Positions 10,582 through 21,991 of a stretch of DNA of 64,000 nucleotides are shown here, one piece after another. Numbering within the stretch: position 1 is the stretch's first letter; each line of letters starts with the position of its first letter. Source of the stretch: Pseudopyrenochaeta lycopersici (Eukaryota; Ascomycota; Dothideomycetes; Pleosporales; Pseudopyrenochaetaceae); the NCBI GenBank assembly GCA_003313425.1, contig NHZP01000001.1, forward strand, positions 496,001 to 560,000, written 5' to 3'. The notes under the pieces are model-generated. The model was not told the DNA's origin. It worked only from the letters and a program-made list of their open reading frames with translations, and searched no databases. The position numbers and the translations under genes are program-made.

Positions 10582-12375
10582 CTACTGAAGATATCGATAA
10601 TCAGGAGCTCGAGACTTGCGGTTCCGGTGCCGAGGATTCACTGGCTGACGGTCATACGCCTCGTTGTAGTCCGCACCGCCGCCCATTCCTGATCCGCCTT
10701 GACCGTACCCATTCATGCCACCGTATCCCCCGTTTTGGCCCTGCCATTGGTTCTGGCTTTGCATGCCCATGTTTGTGCCGTAGCCACCGTTCATCCCCAT
10801 CATTTGGGGATTTGGGTGATGCATAGGTATCTGCTGCATGTGCATCGGCATTCCCATCATTTGGGGATTCATTGGTCCGTTGTTGAAACTCATGCTGTTG
10901 TAGGGCATCTGATAGCCCATGTTGGGAATATTATTCATATTAGGGGGCATATTGGGCATGCCCATCATTGGCATCGGCATTGGCATCGACAAATTCTGTG
11001 GCACATTCTTGAGGGCTTCCATCTGCTGGATGAAGTCTTGCTCCATCTGTGCTGTGGGATTCGTTGCTTGCCGTGCTTCCTGTTCCTTCTGTTGGCGCAT
11101 GGCCTTGGGGGCTGTGGGCGGCATAATCTCTGTTGGTGGAGTTTTCCGCTTCTTCGATGAAGTTGACTCCGTATCCGAGCCATTACCGCCAGCACCAGGA
11201 GTGGCAGACGACACAGGCTTTGCTGTAACTGTTATGGATGATGTGTCATTGGACGTAGTAGTCGATGTCTCGACTGGTACAGAATTCTCAGTTTCATTTT
11301 TGGGTGGTGATGCAGGTTGCTCAGCCGCCTTTGCTTCCTCCTTTGCTTGCTGTTCCCTTTCCAGCTTCTCCTTTGCCTTCTCTGCTTCATATGCCTTGAT
11401 CAACTTTATCATATCCTCATCCGCCACAAGATCATCCATAAGAACATCCTCCGTCGCACAATTCGGACAAATCAAGTCCCCATCCGCAAGCGCATTGTCG
11501 ATACACTCATGGCAATACGTCTTACTGCAGCACGGTGTCTTCACAGGATTTACAAACATGCGCTTATCGAGCGGGCACTCCAGACCTCGCTCCCGGACCT
11601 CCTTGCTTGCAGCGTCAGCGCTCGCAGCCTGTGCTTTCGAAGCATTTGCCTTCTCTTGAAACTTCTCCCACGTTCGGTTGTCTGTCATTACTTGCACGTA
11701 TTCTCCATCAGCATTCATCATAACGCCTCGAGCATCCTCCTCGTCCAATGGTTTCTCGACCTTTTTGAGGAAAGACTGGGGTATGCCGGTTGTGCGCTTG
11801 GCGCGGACGGTGGGCTTGAAGTCGGGGTCGTTGTTTGTGGGACATGCCTGGATCCAATGGCCCTTTTGGTGGCAGCGGTAGCAAACATAGCCTGGTGGAG
11901 GCTCGTGGGTTGGTACGTTGACGGGCTTTTTCTTATGGAAAACTGGCTTCGCGTGCGACAGGGTCTCTTTCTGCGCATCCCAAACCTGCGCCGACTCGGC
12001 CAAGAAAGCGGCTTCAGCATCTGCTTCGTTCAGTGCACCACCAGCAACCGGTACTGTGGGCTTGTGGTCTTTCTTAATCGCTCGCACGGGAGCTTTGCCA
12101 GATATGTATCTGGCTGCACGACCATGGCCACGTGCAGCCGGTCGCCGGACTGCAATGACTGTGCTGGACCGCGAAATGGTGGTGGTGTCGTCGTCGTACT
12201 CGGCTTTGGGGTCGTCCTCTGGGTAGAGGTGGAGGTCGAAATCGCTGCCGTCGCCGAGGCCAGAAGCTATAATTATCTCGCGCTTCAACTCAAAGACTGT
12301 GATGTCGGTGCCATCGAAGACGATGCGCTCTGGCTCCCGCGAGTTCTTAAATTTATAAAACACCGAAGACGACAT
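10582..12375 (-). CDS. MPE1: Cleavage/polyadenylation factor subunit Mpe1 (RBBP6-like)
   Basis: Subunit of the nuclear cleavage and polyadenylation factor that processes pre-mRNA 3' ends; RBBP6 orthologue. Single exon, 597 residues. Domains in order: a DWNN ubiquitin-like domain (about 3-79, starting SSVFYKFKNSREPERI); a CCHC zinc knuckle at 165-178 (CYRCHQKGHWIQAC); and a RING/U-box-type finger at about 267-306 (CPLDKRMFVNPVKTPC, CHECI, CPNC). After a Glu/Lys/Ala-rich linker, the C-terminal 150 residues are extremely rich in Met, Pro, Asn and Gly, with repeated MGMP/NPQMMGM-like units. The family has variable low-complexity tails, but the methionine content here is striking. The start is the first ATG and gives the full DWNN domain. 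Confidence 0.95.
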   Translation of the reverse strand: MSSSVFYKFKNSREPERIVFDGTDITVFELKREIIIASGLGDGSDFDLHLYPEDDPKAEYDDDTTTISRSSTVIAVRRPAARGHGRAARYISGKAPVRAIKKDHKPTVPVAGGALNEADAEAAFLAESAQVWDAQKETLSHAKPVFHKKKPVNVPTHEPPPGYVCYRCHQKGHWIQACPTNNDPDFKPTVRAKRTTGIPQSFLKKVEKPLDEEDARGVMMNADGEYVQVMTDNRTWEKFQEKANASKAQAASADAASKEVRERGLECPLDKRMFVNPVKTPCCSKTYCHECIDNALADGDLICPNCATEDVLMDDLVADEDMIKLIKAYEAEKAKEKLEREQQAKEEAKAAEQPASPPKNETENSVPVETSTTTSNDTSSITVTAKPVSSATPGAGGNGSDTESTSSKKRKTPPTEIMPPTAPKAMRQQKEQEARQATNPTAQMEQDFIQQMEALKNVPQNLSMPMPMPMMGMPNMPPNMNNIPNMGYQMPYNSMSFNNGPMNPQMMGMPMHMQQIPMHHPNPQMMGMNGGYGTNMGMQSQNQWQGQNGGYGGMNGYGQGGSGMGGGADYNEAYDRQPVNPRHRNRKSRAPDYRYLQ

Positions 12376-12852
12376 TGTGAGGTGAGTGAGGGTGAGAGAA
12401 AGTGCAAGCGCAACAACTTTATTGCTCGATGTTTCTATATAACAACAGGCGGCGACCAGCGTCGCTCTTTACCACCGGGGAAGGGGAAAGTGGCAGCAAG
12501 CGTCGCTCCTTCAGAAGTGAGTGCGTAGTACGTGTAACGTGTGTATGGGGTATTGTATGTGCAGCGTGTGCGCGGGCCTCAAAGTGGGGGGTTTGATGAG
12601 TTGAAAGGAGGGTGGGAGTCAAAGGAAGTAGACAGAGGAGCGTGGACGGAGGCGGTGCTGACAAAGTCAGTTGGTCTGCCAAGCCACGCACAGGCCCCAA
12701 TCAAGAAGCCTCATCATGCAGAAAGTAGTACGAGTAGGTGTGCAGCCGTCTGTGGCACTAGAACAAACATTTATTGTTGTACAAGGACCCAAACACCATT
12801 CCAAGGGTATTGATATATGCTACCCAATGATATGATAGGGTATACAAGTTCT
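12376..12852. other. MPE1 promoter / NMA111 3' flank
   Basis: 477 bp between two minus-strand genes. No further frame, RNA gene or repeat is supported. Confidence 0.5.
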
Positions 12853-15800
12853 CTAGACCTCCTCATCAGCGCCTCCCTCCACCTCAAGTTCTTCTGTTCC
12901 CATCTCCTCTCTTGCCCCACCATCTTCGCACTCATGAATAATCTTCTTCCAGCCCAACGGCTCGGAAGAGTCTTTTTGGTATTCAATCGTCGGGAAATAA
13001 TGTTCGTTCTTCTTCATTGTTGCCACCCATGGTACATTGTCGAAGGTGATGACTTTTAACCTAAAGTACTCATTATCGCCAATTTTCTTCACTTCCGTAA
13101 GGAAGCTGTCGAGGTCGGGTGTTGGAACGTTGTTCACATGCGTAACAAAATTGGTAGGTGCGAGCTAGAATTACGTTAGCCTGAATGCTTCAATGATATA
13201 TGTAGAGACCACGTGGCTTGGCGCTGCCAAGATGGCTGATGGTTTATGGCACGTCACTTACCCCGTACATGTATGCTGGTGAGCCACGGGCACGTGATGA
13301 AATATAAACATCCGAGTGAATCTTGCTGATTTGCTGGCGCACAGCCTGGTGTGGGCGGTGAAATGTGGCGCCACAGAAACTAACCATGCGAGCAGTTTCC
13401 AGGTCTTCGGTAGCAACAGTGGAGACCTTTATTGTCTTCTCTTCTCGCTTTCGCACAACTACCGCGTCAAGGAAATCGTTGTTGTACATGACGTCCAAAT
13501 CCGGTGAGCGAGTTACGAGCTTGCCGTTGAGCGTCAGAAGGACGTCACCTTCATTTAGGCCGTCGCCATGGCCGGAGTCAACCTTCCGTACCATGAAGAG
13601 CTGATGGCGCTCTGGGTCTGCTTGTTCCGTCTTCTCGATCCACTCTTCGGAAACGCCCATGACGCGAGCCTGGCTCATTTGCACTGTCTGAAACTCGACG
13701 TTAAGTATCCTCAACTTCGGCGATTTTCCGCTCCTAATCTCGTTCAGTACTGGCAGCAAATTTGGTGTGGCTAGTCCGAGGTGGTATTCGACGTCTTTTC
13801 CACTATGCGACGTTCGCTCCCCGAGATATGAAAGCCATAGAGCCTGTACAGTTCCATCCTCCGCGATCAACACGCCCGAGCCACTATGCGAAGCTTGGTT
13901 CGTATCTACAGTGATGGCGTCGAAGTTGGTTGCTCGATATCGGGGCGTGATGGCGCTTGCTGGGATCGCGACCGTAGTGATATCTGTAACGACTGTCTTT
14001 GCCACGACAGGTCGGAAATTCTGGTTGAGACCGAAGAAAATGGTTTCATCACCCTTTTTAATATACTCCGTGGCAAACTTTGGCGTCTTTACAGACGCAT
14101 TGACAAGCGACGGGTCATATTTGACGATCGCATAGTTCTGCAGTGGGTGCATGAAGACAACTTTGGCATCAACGAAGATACTATCGGCAATGATCAACGA
14201 GATGTCGCAAAGATCATATGGCAAAATTGCTCTTGACACAAGGACAAGACCTTGTTCTGCATCAACAACAAGACCATAGCCTTGTTTGTTCATCTTGGGG
14301 AAACCATCAAGCTTGATAGGCATGGAAACATGCACCCGTACGAAACTGCGGACAATATCAACAGCGTCTGGGTAATTCGAACTCATCTTGATGAAGTTCG
14401 CACGGCGCGGAATTGGAGGCACAGCTGGGATGGCATCGGCGAGCGGTTTGAAATCCCACAAGCCTGTCGTGTCATTGCGAGTCGCTATCCTTATCTTCGC
14501 GTGCCAATGTCTATCAACCGCCGTGATACTGGTATTAGCAGTGTGTAGATCGCGGAGATGCTTGTATACTATGACCACACGTTTCCTATCGGGTATTTTT
14601 CTCATGACTTCGATGAATGTGTCGAGGTTGGGTGTAGGTTGGTTGTCAACCTCCTGAATCAACCAGCCTGAAGCATAACCGTCAGCGAATCGGAAGGATC
14701 CAGCTGCCTCACAGACATAAACTCCCGAGTTTTTCAACGAAATGGCATATAGGCGCGCTTGTTGGTACGATAGGTCGTGAAATGAGGCTCCTGCCACTGA
14801 GACAAATTTGTCAGGGGTGATGTCGTGGAGATTGCCGACGTCCAATTCAACATCCATATTCTCTCCAGCGCGTTGAATAGTTACAGAGACAGTCTTGCCG
14901 ACATGGTCGTCCAATATCGAGTCAAGGCGGACAAATTGTGTGATAAGCTCGCCGTTGACCCGAATCAGCAGATCGCCCTCTTCGACCTTTGATGATGCTG
15001 GCCCTTGCGGGAGAACTACTTCAGCAACCAACATTCCAGTTTCTTTAGGAAACTGGGTTCGGATGGCTTTCTCTAGGTCAGGAGAGAGACCTAATCTTCG
15101 GCACTCGTCGAAAGGCTTGAGTATCCATTGTGTTTGGATTGTACCTACAATGGGATTAGCAAACAAGTCCCCAGTGGCGCAGAACCTTATGAAATAATTG
15201 TGAATCGCTTCATTTAGCTTTCCAGACATGAAATTGCAAAACTCAGCGAAGCGCACCAGGACCATCACTACGGCGACCCAACGTACCTCTTGAGACCTGC
15301 TGGCCTTCACGAATGAGCTCCAGCGCTCGCAATGGTCGGTCCAAAGGTAGGAAGTAATCAGTTGCAGCGCCATCTGCTCGGCCACCAGCTTGTAGGGCGA
15401 CTGCAAAGCCATCCCTGTTGACTACTGGACTGCCGGAGCTGCCCCCGCTGGCTGCAGCTGCCGCCTGAATATAGTTGGTATTGAAGTCTGAGTAGCCCTC
15501 ACCATACTCGGGGGCGTTACGATCCAGTCTGCTGATCACTCCCGATAGGATACTTAACTTTTCGCCAGCATCATTTCCGACTACCCGAATTTCTACGCCG
15601 ACCTTTGCGAAATCTGGGCGTAGCTGCAGGGCAGTGACAGGCATGTATTTGATGGCTTTCGGGTCGAATCTTAGGATACCAAAGTCGTGTACGGGGTCTC
15701 GATAGACAGGATAGACATCGCACTCCTCGTGATTATCGAAGATACAGTAACCGATAAAGGGGCCTGCGCCTACAACATGCTGTTACAATGTTAGCTTTGG

Positions 15801-16288
15801 CATTCCTCAAGCGGTATCCGCGGCGCCTGAATGCTTTAAGTGAGGCTTCCAAGGCTATTTGGCGATTCAAACACCCATTAACGCCGTCCAAGCTACGTTG
15901 TACGTACTCTGTTGGTGAGAATATACCCCTTCTCAGCGTCTACGACAAATCCTGTAGCCTCGCTTGAAATCGCGGGATCCGTGTCAAATGAGCACGTCTG
16001 GCAAAAGTGTATCGAAACCACGCTCTTGACCACACTTTCTATTGTCTTCTGCCACTCGGCAGTATCTTGCCCCGACACAGCAATATGCGCCGCCACGGGC
16101 AACTCCGGCAGCTCATCGAGGACGCTGTACTCGCTGCGCGCATCTTCTTCCATGATTTCTGGCTCTGGTGACTTCGGTACGCCGTTTCGGGAGTGAAGTT
16201 CAGATTCGGGTTTAATTTGCTTCAACGGGCGATCGTTTGATGGCGAGGTAGGCGGTTGCTTGCGCTTGGTTGTGCCATTCTGTTCCAT
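12853..16288 (-). CDS. NMA111: Nma111-type nuclear HtrA-like serine protease
   Basis: Serine protease of the HtrA/DegP family with a duplicated protease-PDZ architecture; yeast Nma111 is nuclear and linked to apoptosis and lipid homeostasis. Exons from the start: 15908..16288, 15287..15779, 13262..15144, 12853..13164, giving 1022 residues (family about 1000). In the first protease domain the triad is H128 (LTNRHVVGAGP), D159 ([10 protein letters not shown]) and S242 (GGSSGSP). A basic nuclear-signal-like TKRKQPP sits at residues 7-13. PDZ repeats follow, then a second, degenerate protease half in which the Ser region reads SHSGSGV. The C-terminus is acidic. Exon 2 must begin at CATGTT to supply the catalytic His. 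The frame stays open upstream to an ATG at 16486 (see separate entry). Confidence 0.94.
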
Positions 16289-16486
16289 CTGCGGAGATGA
16301 AGGCGGAGGAGGCACTACTGTATGAAGTCTTTTGTAGGCAAAGGCGCCCGATCTAGGTGGTATCCGCGTGGAACAACGAAAGGGCGGTCGTGGGGAGGAG
16401 AGCGAAGGAGGCGTCGATGCGAATGACGGTATGGCAAAGAAACTTCTTTTGCAGGCGGCAAGAGAAACTCGGCCAAGTAAGGGCAT
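16289..16486 (-). other. In-frame 66-codon upstream extension of NMA111
   Basis: The NMA111 frame is open upstream to an ATG at 16486. The extra segment begins [17 protein letters not shown] and has seven Arg, two Lys, many Ser/Pro and no Asp or Glu. This resembles a mitochondrial presequence. It could be an alternative translation start or fortuitous 5' UTR. The shorter start ([10 protein letters not shown]) is preferred because it is followed by a basic, nuclear-signal-like segment as in the family. Confidence 0.35.
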
Positions 16487-16522
16487 CAGCCTTGCAGTAC
16501 AGGAGGCGACAGCGACAAATCC

Positions 16523-16741
16523 TCAATCCTGTTGCTGCTGCTCCACAATGTTATACACGCACAACGATACGGCGACTAACAGAAGGGGAATGGCTGCCCA
16601 AGTAGGTGTGAAAGTGTTCCTGAATAGCCCTGCAAGCACAGTTCGCGCCGCGGTCCCCTGGTCAATCTTGCGCCGCACATCACGCGAACCATTGACATGG
16701 CTCATGTCTGTGCTGCATCTCGAGCAATCTTTTTCGCCCAT
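16523..16741 (-). CDS. Possible small single-pass membrane protein (72 aa), unrecognised
   Basis: A 72-codon frame upstream of NMA111. It has a hydrophilic N-terminus with CSRC, a basic middle, and one strongly hydrophobic segment near the C-terminus (WAAIPLLLVAVSLCVYNIV) followed by a short polar Gln/Asp tail, the layout of a tail-anchored protein. I do not recognise a family. It lies only 36 bp from the longer NMA111 start and may simply be NMA111 leader sequence. Confidence is low because the frame is short and unsupported by homology. Confidence 0.3.
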   Translation of the reverse strand: MGEKDCSRCSTDMSHVNGSRDVRRKIDQGTAARTVLAGLFRNTFTPTWAAIPLLLVAVSLCVYNIVEQQQQD

Positions 16742-17560
16742 ACGTGGCTCACAAGGGGGTTTGATACTCTCAATATTCCATGCAATCTCATTTAAGCTTT
16801 AGTTGTAATAAACCTGCATGAAGTTGTGTAGCCTTCGGGCCATACGCATACAACATCATGATCCTTGAGTCACGTGCCAGGATAAACTATGCGGGTCATT
16901 TGTATTCCATTGCGTTCTGGAAGGGAGCTACAGTTATTCTTCTGTCCCCGATTCGCGATATTGGTATCATTGAATTGAAAGCAAGCATGGCCTCTGGCGC
17001 GTTATGAAACTTAGGTCACGTTGGTGATCCATGCTTGCTCCTCTACATACGTTTTATTCGACACGCAATACGCCATCCTCCTGTCCGATTTGGGGTTGTA
17101 TTGGTTGTTAAAGCCAAAAGCCTCTATGAATCAAAGTTACATGCCTAAGAGAGGACACAGATGTGCTAAGGTGATAGCGCTGACAATAACAAAGCTAGTC
17201 TGGTGACTGTCCAGAGCTGTCCTCCGGTCCCTTTGCAGTGCCAGCACCGCACTTTATCAGGAGCGCCACTATACAGGAGAAGGTGATTACACTGAAACTA
17301 GAACTTTCTTCCATACCAAGCAATTTGAAGCTTCTGTGGTACATTCGTCTACCGATCCACTCGGGAAAGAGTACCTGACCGGGGCCACAGACACCCCAGC
17401 CCTCCAGTGTCCCCCTCTACGATCTCCATGCCACCTCCTTTCGTAATTCGTATTAAATCTCTCAAAGGGTGGCGTGTGGCCTTGCTGATGCTGGCCCCTG
17501 AAGCGTCTTACATACGCACTACGCAACCATGTCTTCTGCGCCACCTGCGAACCCGCCCAC
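16742..17560. other. Spacer downstream of the P450 gene
   Basis: About 820 bp. An 85-codon minus-strand frame at 17287-17544 has biased Arg/Gly/His composition and no resemblance to known proteins. I see no supported feature. Confidence 0.5.
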
Positions 17561-19370
17561 TTATCGCTGAACAGGCTTCAGCTTGACCATCAAGCTCGGC
17601 TTCTCCCAAAGCGTATAAAGTTTCTGGTCCTTAAGCCAATCATGTGTCATATCGACAAGTTCGAGATCAAAGTTAAACAACACTTTGGCAAGTATGAGAC
17701 GCATTTCCGCATAGGCAAGGCTGTAGGCATTCAATCAGCGTGCTGTCGGATAGGGACGAGAGTGTTTATGTAGACTTACTTTTTCCCCAAACAATTCCTT
17801 GGGCCAAAGGAAAACGGATTGAAGCTGTCTCGGTTGTCATGATCGTACCGTTTATCGCCCAACCATCGCTCCGGTACGTAATCTTCAGGATTCTTATAGT
17901 TACGCGCTGAATGGTTCGTAGCGTGTTGTGAAACGTAAACCGCGGTGCCCTCAGGGATATAGTGGCCAGAAATATGGTCTCCACCAAACGGCACAATCCG
18001 AGGAAATCCTGTAGGAACCGGTGGATAGTATCGGAGCCCCTCTTGTAGGCAAGCAATCATATAGTCCATTTTGTTTACTTCCTCGACGGTGATCTCATCT
18101 TGAGAGTTGAATTTGCTGCGGATCTCGTGGACTAATTTTTCATAAGCGTCTGGGTTTTTAAGGAGCAGGTATGTCGAGCCGGAGAGTGTCGTCGCCGTAG
18201 TTTCGGAGCCGGCAGCGAGAAATACAATAGCGTTCGAATCCATCTCCGCTCTGGTCAGTGCCTTGGACTCCTGCTCTTGGTTCTTGATGATGAAAGAAAA
18301 GAAGTCTGGTCGATCTTCGGTGCCCTTCTCCAGCCTCTTTTCGACCTTGTCATGTGCCAAGTTGAAAAACTCCTTGCGAGCACGCATGGAACCTTGCGTG
18401 TCTTTGAAGTAATTCTTAGCTTTGTCATAGTAGTCGAATAGCGGATATTTATTCCGTGTGGCCGTAAGCCCGATGGCTTTGATCGACGCGAAGACAAGAT
18501 TGACCCACTTATGGTACTGATTGTCACGGAGGCAGTACAACGGCTCGCCAAATGACAGGTCAGTGATGATGTCAAAGGTAGTGTAGTTGTACCAGCGCAT
18601 AATATCCACGTCATTGCCCTCTTGAGCAATTTCGCCTAGCCGATGCACAAGGAGGTCTACATAGCTTTGAATAAGGGTTTCTTGTTGCCTCAATGCCTTG
18701 TCGCTAAAAGCGTGAGATAGGTTTCGGCGCATTCGGGAATGATCCTCTTCGTTCGCTGGGATGATTGACCAGACTTTATTGATAGGAGTAGGGCTGCTTG
18801 TATTAATGAAGCTTTGCTTGGGTTTCACAGCGTATAACTTACAACCAACTTCGATCCTTTAGGTAGGCGCCAGTATTCTTGTACTTGCCAGTCCGAAAGC
18901 CATAAATGTCCGGCCAAGCCGTCTCCCCAGAGATAAAAGAGACCTCATTTGGCGCTAGTCTGACAACATCTCCGTATTTATCGTGTTGCTCTTTGATCCA
19001 GGGAACGATGTTGCCGTTGCGCATGCGAATGGCGTATGGAATTCCGCATGCTCGTGCGAGAACTGGACCGGGGATATGCTTCAAAGGGTGAAAATATACG
19101 TTGTATACGAGAGTGGAGAGAACATAGAAAGCTACCTAATTCGAGTCAGCGTTGTGATTGCATGTTGAGCATGATGATGTTGTCTCCGCTAGTTGTCTCC
19201 TCCGTTGAAGTAGTAGAGATCGAAATCTCATTCTCCTAACCACCTTGACCCTAAAGGAAAAAGTATGTGTGATACAGACTTACAACAGCACAGAAGAGCC
19301 CAAAAGATAATTTGATTCCAGCAACGCCAAGGCGCTGAGAAGTCTCGGATGTGATACTTGTGAAGGGCAT
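17561..19370 (-). CDS. Cytochrome P450 (CYP65-like, isotrichodermin C-15 hydroxylase type)
   Basis: ER-anchored haem mono-oxygenase of unknown substrate, 517 residues. Exons from the start: 19284..19370, 18843..19135, 18793 down to 17780, 17720 down to 17561. A membrane anchor (LSFGLFCAVVAFYVLSTLVY) precedes the proline hinge HPLKHIPGP. The I-helix oxygen-binding motif AGSETT lies at 321-326, the ExxR motif EGLR at 378-381, PERW follows, and the haem loop FSFGPRNCLG places the Cys ligand at 461. Phase is kept at all junctions: a 49-nt intron restores the WFPTPINKVW region, and the last junction completes GKNLAYAEMRL. The sequence style (EDHSRMRRNLSHAFSDKAL) is typical of secondary-metabolism P450s of the CYP65 type. 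No polyketide, peptide or terpene synthase is present in this window, so it looks like an orphan or a degradative enzyme. Confidence 0.9.
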
Positions 19371-20811
19371 GGTGGTGTTTTATGAACGTGTTTAGACACT
19401 CAAAAGCAACAAGTTATACTATGCCTTGATCTGTGGCCGAGATCTCTTATAAATATGCCATGCTGACCCGCGACCACTTTGAGCTGGAGAGGAATCAGGT
19501 ATTTTCGAAGCCTACTTCTATCGGAACTGGTGGATGACCAAGGATAGCTGTTTCGAGTATCTAATGTCAGCGTGCGACCGATGATCCACCCAAAGGTGAG
19601 ACTAGTTTGGGCCAACCGGCTTCAAGCCGGCGCTCAGCATGATCAGACTCTTGCTGCCCCTCATACTGCGAGGCTCAGGTCGGCCGACATTTGAGCAATG
19701 CATCTGCCCCATTTATGTCGGCAATTACATCTTTTACCACAATTGGTAATCCCTGTTGCAATTTCGGTGATGCATCGGGACCGGGACTAGAGTATCCTCG
19801 GCCGACATATGGTTCTTACATTCCAACTCCTGATCAAGTGTTGTTGAACTGCTCGCTGTCAATCTCGGGGCTTCTTGCCATATTAACACATGTCTGTTGA
19901 AGGGAGAAACATGCTGACGGTACGGCTGAAAGCTCGTGCACTTCTTGCTGATTTAAGATTCACGCCTCATCAAATGGTGGCAATGGGTGCGGATTACTTG
20001 TCCAAGTAAATCAAAGGAAAGTAATCATATGAATCCATCCAGGTGATCCCAGCCGGAGGTGCCGGTCGCAACGTTAGAGCGTTAGGTTGGCTTTAGTTTA
20101 GAGAGCAGTAATGACGTTGAGATCAGCACTAGACGCATCATTCATGCGGAGCATATGTAAGCTTCATGACAGGGTTACCTTCAGTATCAAAGTTTAGAGT
20201 TTGCGCTCTAATCTGTGTCGCGTGGTCGCTATCTTGCGCTGCACGTGGCCTCGCGGTATATGCGTCGAACCAGAATCTTAGCCCTTGTGCTTGTGGCTCG
20301 GGAAGCACAATCTGATGCAAACCTCGAAGGACTGACAAGCGAATAGCTACAAGTGTCAAAATTATCATACAGACAAAGAGTACTTTATGGGTAGCGATCT
20401 GTGCAACTGAACGAGCACCCTTGCTCTCGGTTTTGAGAGTGAGATATCACTGCGCACTTATGGTCAGTATCATCAATAGTTGAGGTCGTGTATGAGAATT
20501 AGTGGCGCCTTTTATCGTCGACATAGACTGCTTCATCTTCGTATTCTGTCTGACACGGCTGCTTGTGTTGGTGCAGAAGTATTTTGTATTCTCGTTAACA
20601 TCGGCCGCCTCGTGAGCGGTAACCACGAAAAGCAACCCTTGACGCCTGCTAAATGATCGCTTGTCGATCATGCAGCCGTCCTCCACTTCCGTTGAAAAGA
20701 AGAAAACCCGTGTACTAGGTATATCGCCGGTCGCGAGCGCATTGCGTTGCGTGGCGATTTACTTGGTCCGCGACCGAGTGGACGAAGCCGGGGACCTGCT
20801 CCTCTGTCAAT
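19371..20811. other. P450 promoter and flank
   Basis: 1.44 kb without a supported gene. TATAAATA at about 19449-19456 (plus strand), 79 bp upstream of the P450 start, could act as a TATA element. Short frames on both strands lack resemblance to any family. Confidence 0.4.
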
Positions 20812-21164
20812 TCACACCGCCCTTCCCAAGCGTCGCAGAACTGACCCCTCTTGTGCGGTATTCCATGTCTTCACAAAAGCCCGCTGTTGCTTCTCTGCAT
20901 AGGCTTCGGCGCTGACTTCTTTCACCCCAACCTTGGCGCCGTCCTTTGTGAAGACAACATTCTTTTTCTCCATTTTCTTAACGCCGCGCTCGGCGAGCTG
21001 GTTCGAGTAGAGGAAGATCTGTGTGGGTGAACATGTCAATTAGCTGCGCGTGCCCAAGACGGTGCTTTGCCATGAAAATGGCGACAAACCTGGTAGCACA
21101 CCCACGCGATACCTCCGACAACTGCGAATAGAATTAGAAGTGGAAGCAGATTTAATGCGCCCAT
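20812..21164 (-). CDS. Conserved small single-TM fungal protein (93 aa)
   Basis: Two exons, 21090..21164 and 20812..21018, joined in phase 0 across a 71-nt intron with a GTTTGT donor and an ACACAG acceptor, give 93 residues. The N-terminus is a membrane segment, LNLLPLLILFAVVGGIAWVCYQ. A soluble, Lys-rich part contains GVKKMEKKNVVFTKDGAKV and ends in a Trp-containing stretch (VKTWNTAQ). This pattern recalls small uncharacterised proteins widespread in ascomycetes; I know of no established function and do not assign one. Exon 1 ends exactly after the hydrophobic segment. The C-terminal 10-15 residues are less certain, because a further short intron cannot be excluded. Confidence 0.75.
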
Positions 21165-21991
21165 GGTGCCTATGCCGTGGTGGGGTTGATGTAGGGTTGA
21201 TAGATGGCGGGGTAGGGAGTGCGAAAGTGTTGGATGCGGACTCGCAGAGAACAATCGCGATGGAGGGCTGGTGTGGAGGGCTTGTGACGTTTGGGGAGTG
21301 ACCAGCAGTCTGTGTCACAAGCAAAATCATTGAAGTTTGAAGACCCACAGTTGCTTGAGCGCCTCTTTGCGTGGCTTAACACATGAAACCGTCCAACGAA
21401 TTCAAGGGTCAGCTTGGCGGAAACGGGCCGCAAGTACCTGCGGATCTAATTAGATCGAACTGTAACACTTGTGACAGTGGCGCCGCCGCCGAGTACTTCC
21501 GCGTGTCTCTTCAACATATCACAACGGGCGGGCGAACAGGCGCCAGACTACGGTTAGGTGATGTTCCATCAGATCCAGTGCACCTGGAAGTCAAAAGTAG
21601 CTTTCGCCCCTACAAAGTGGGCCCACAGAGCAGTTTGGTTCCTCGGATCGTGCCGAGTTGGCATCTCTGGGCACTGAACCTTCCAAGACTGCTTTTTCAC
21701 TTTCGATGTGAAGCATCAACGTGTTCAAGATGTAGAGACTACAATCAATTATGAATTCTGTCCTTCCCGGACTTGCGATAACCCTGCAGCAAGGTCCGCG
21801 AACAGAAAACGAATACATTGCGCTTCGCAATAGAACCTACATTAAAAATTCAATAGTCCAGACGCCGTTGTTCCCTTGGAACATATCGTACAATCATACA
21901 CGCATTTCTACGTCCTTTCAATACAGTCCAGCCGCATTGTTACAAATCCTTGAAATGGTGGAGCTGATTACCATCTCTGGCCACATGTAGC
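21165..21991. other. Spacer between small TM protein and Zn2Cys6 regulator
   Basis: 827 bp containing the small gene's promoter and the regulator's 3' flank. The plus-strand frame of 123 codons at 21383-21754 shows no family resemblance. Confidence 0.5.

Noticed and set aside
10919..11659. 246-codon plus-strand frame
   Set aside because: Also antisense to MPE1, with Cys/Ser-rich non-specific content.
11317..12528. 403-codon plus-strand frame
   Set aside because: It is antisense to MPE1, whose zinc knuckle, RING-type finger and DWNN domain are unmistakable. Composition and length are explained by the antisense shadow.
17287..17544. 85-codon minus-strand frame next to the P450
   Set aside because: No resemblance to an oxidoreductase partner or any family; not part of the P450 model.
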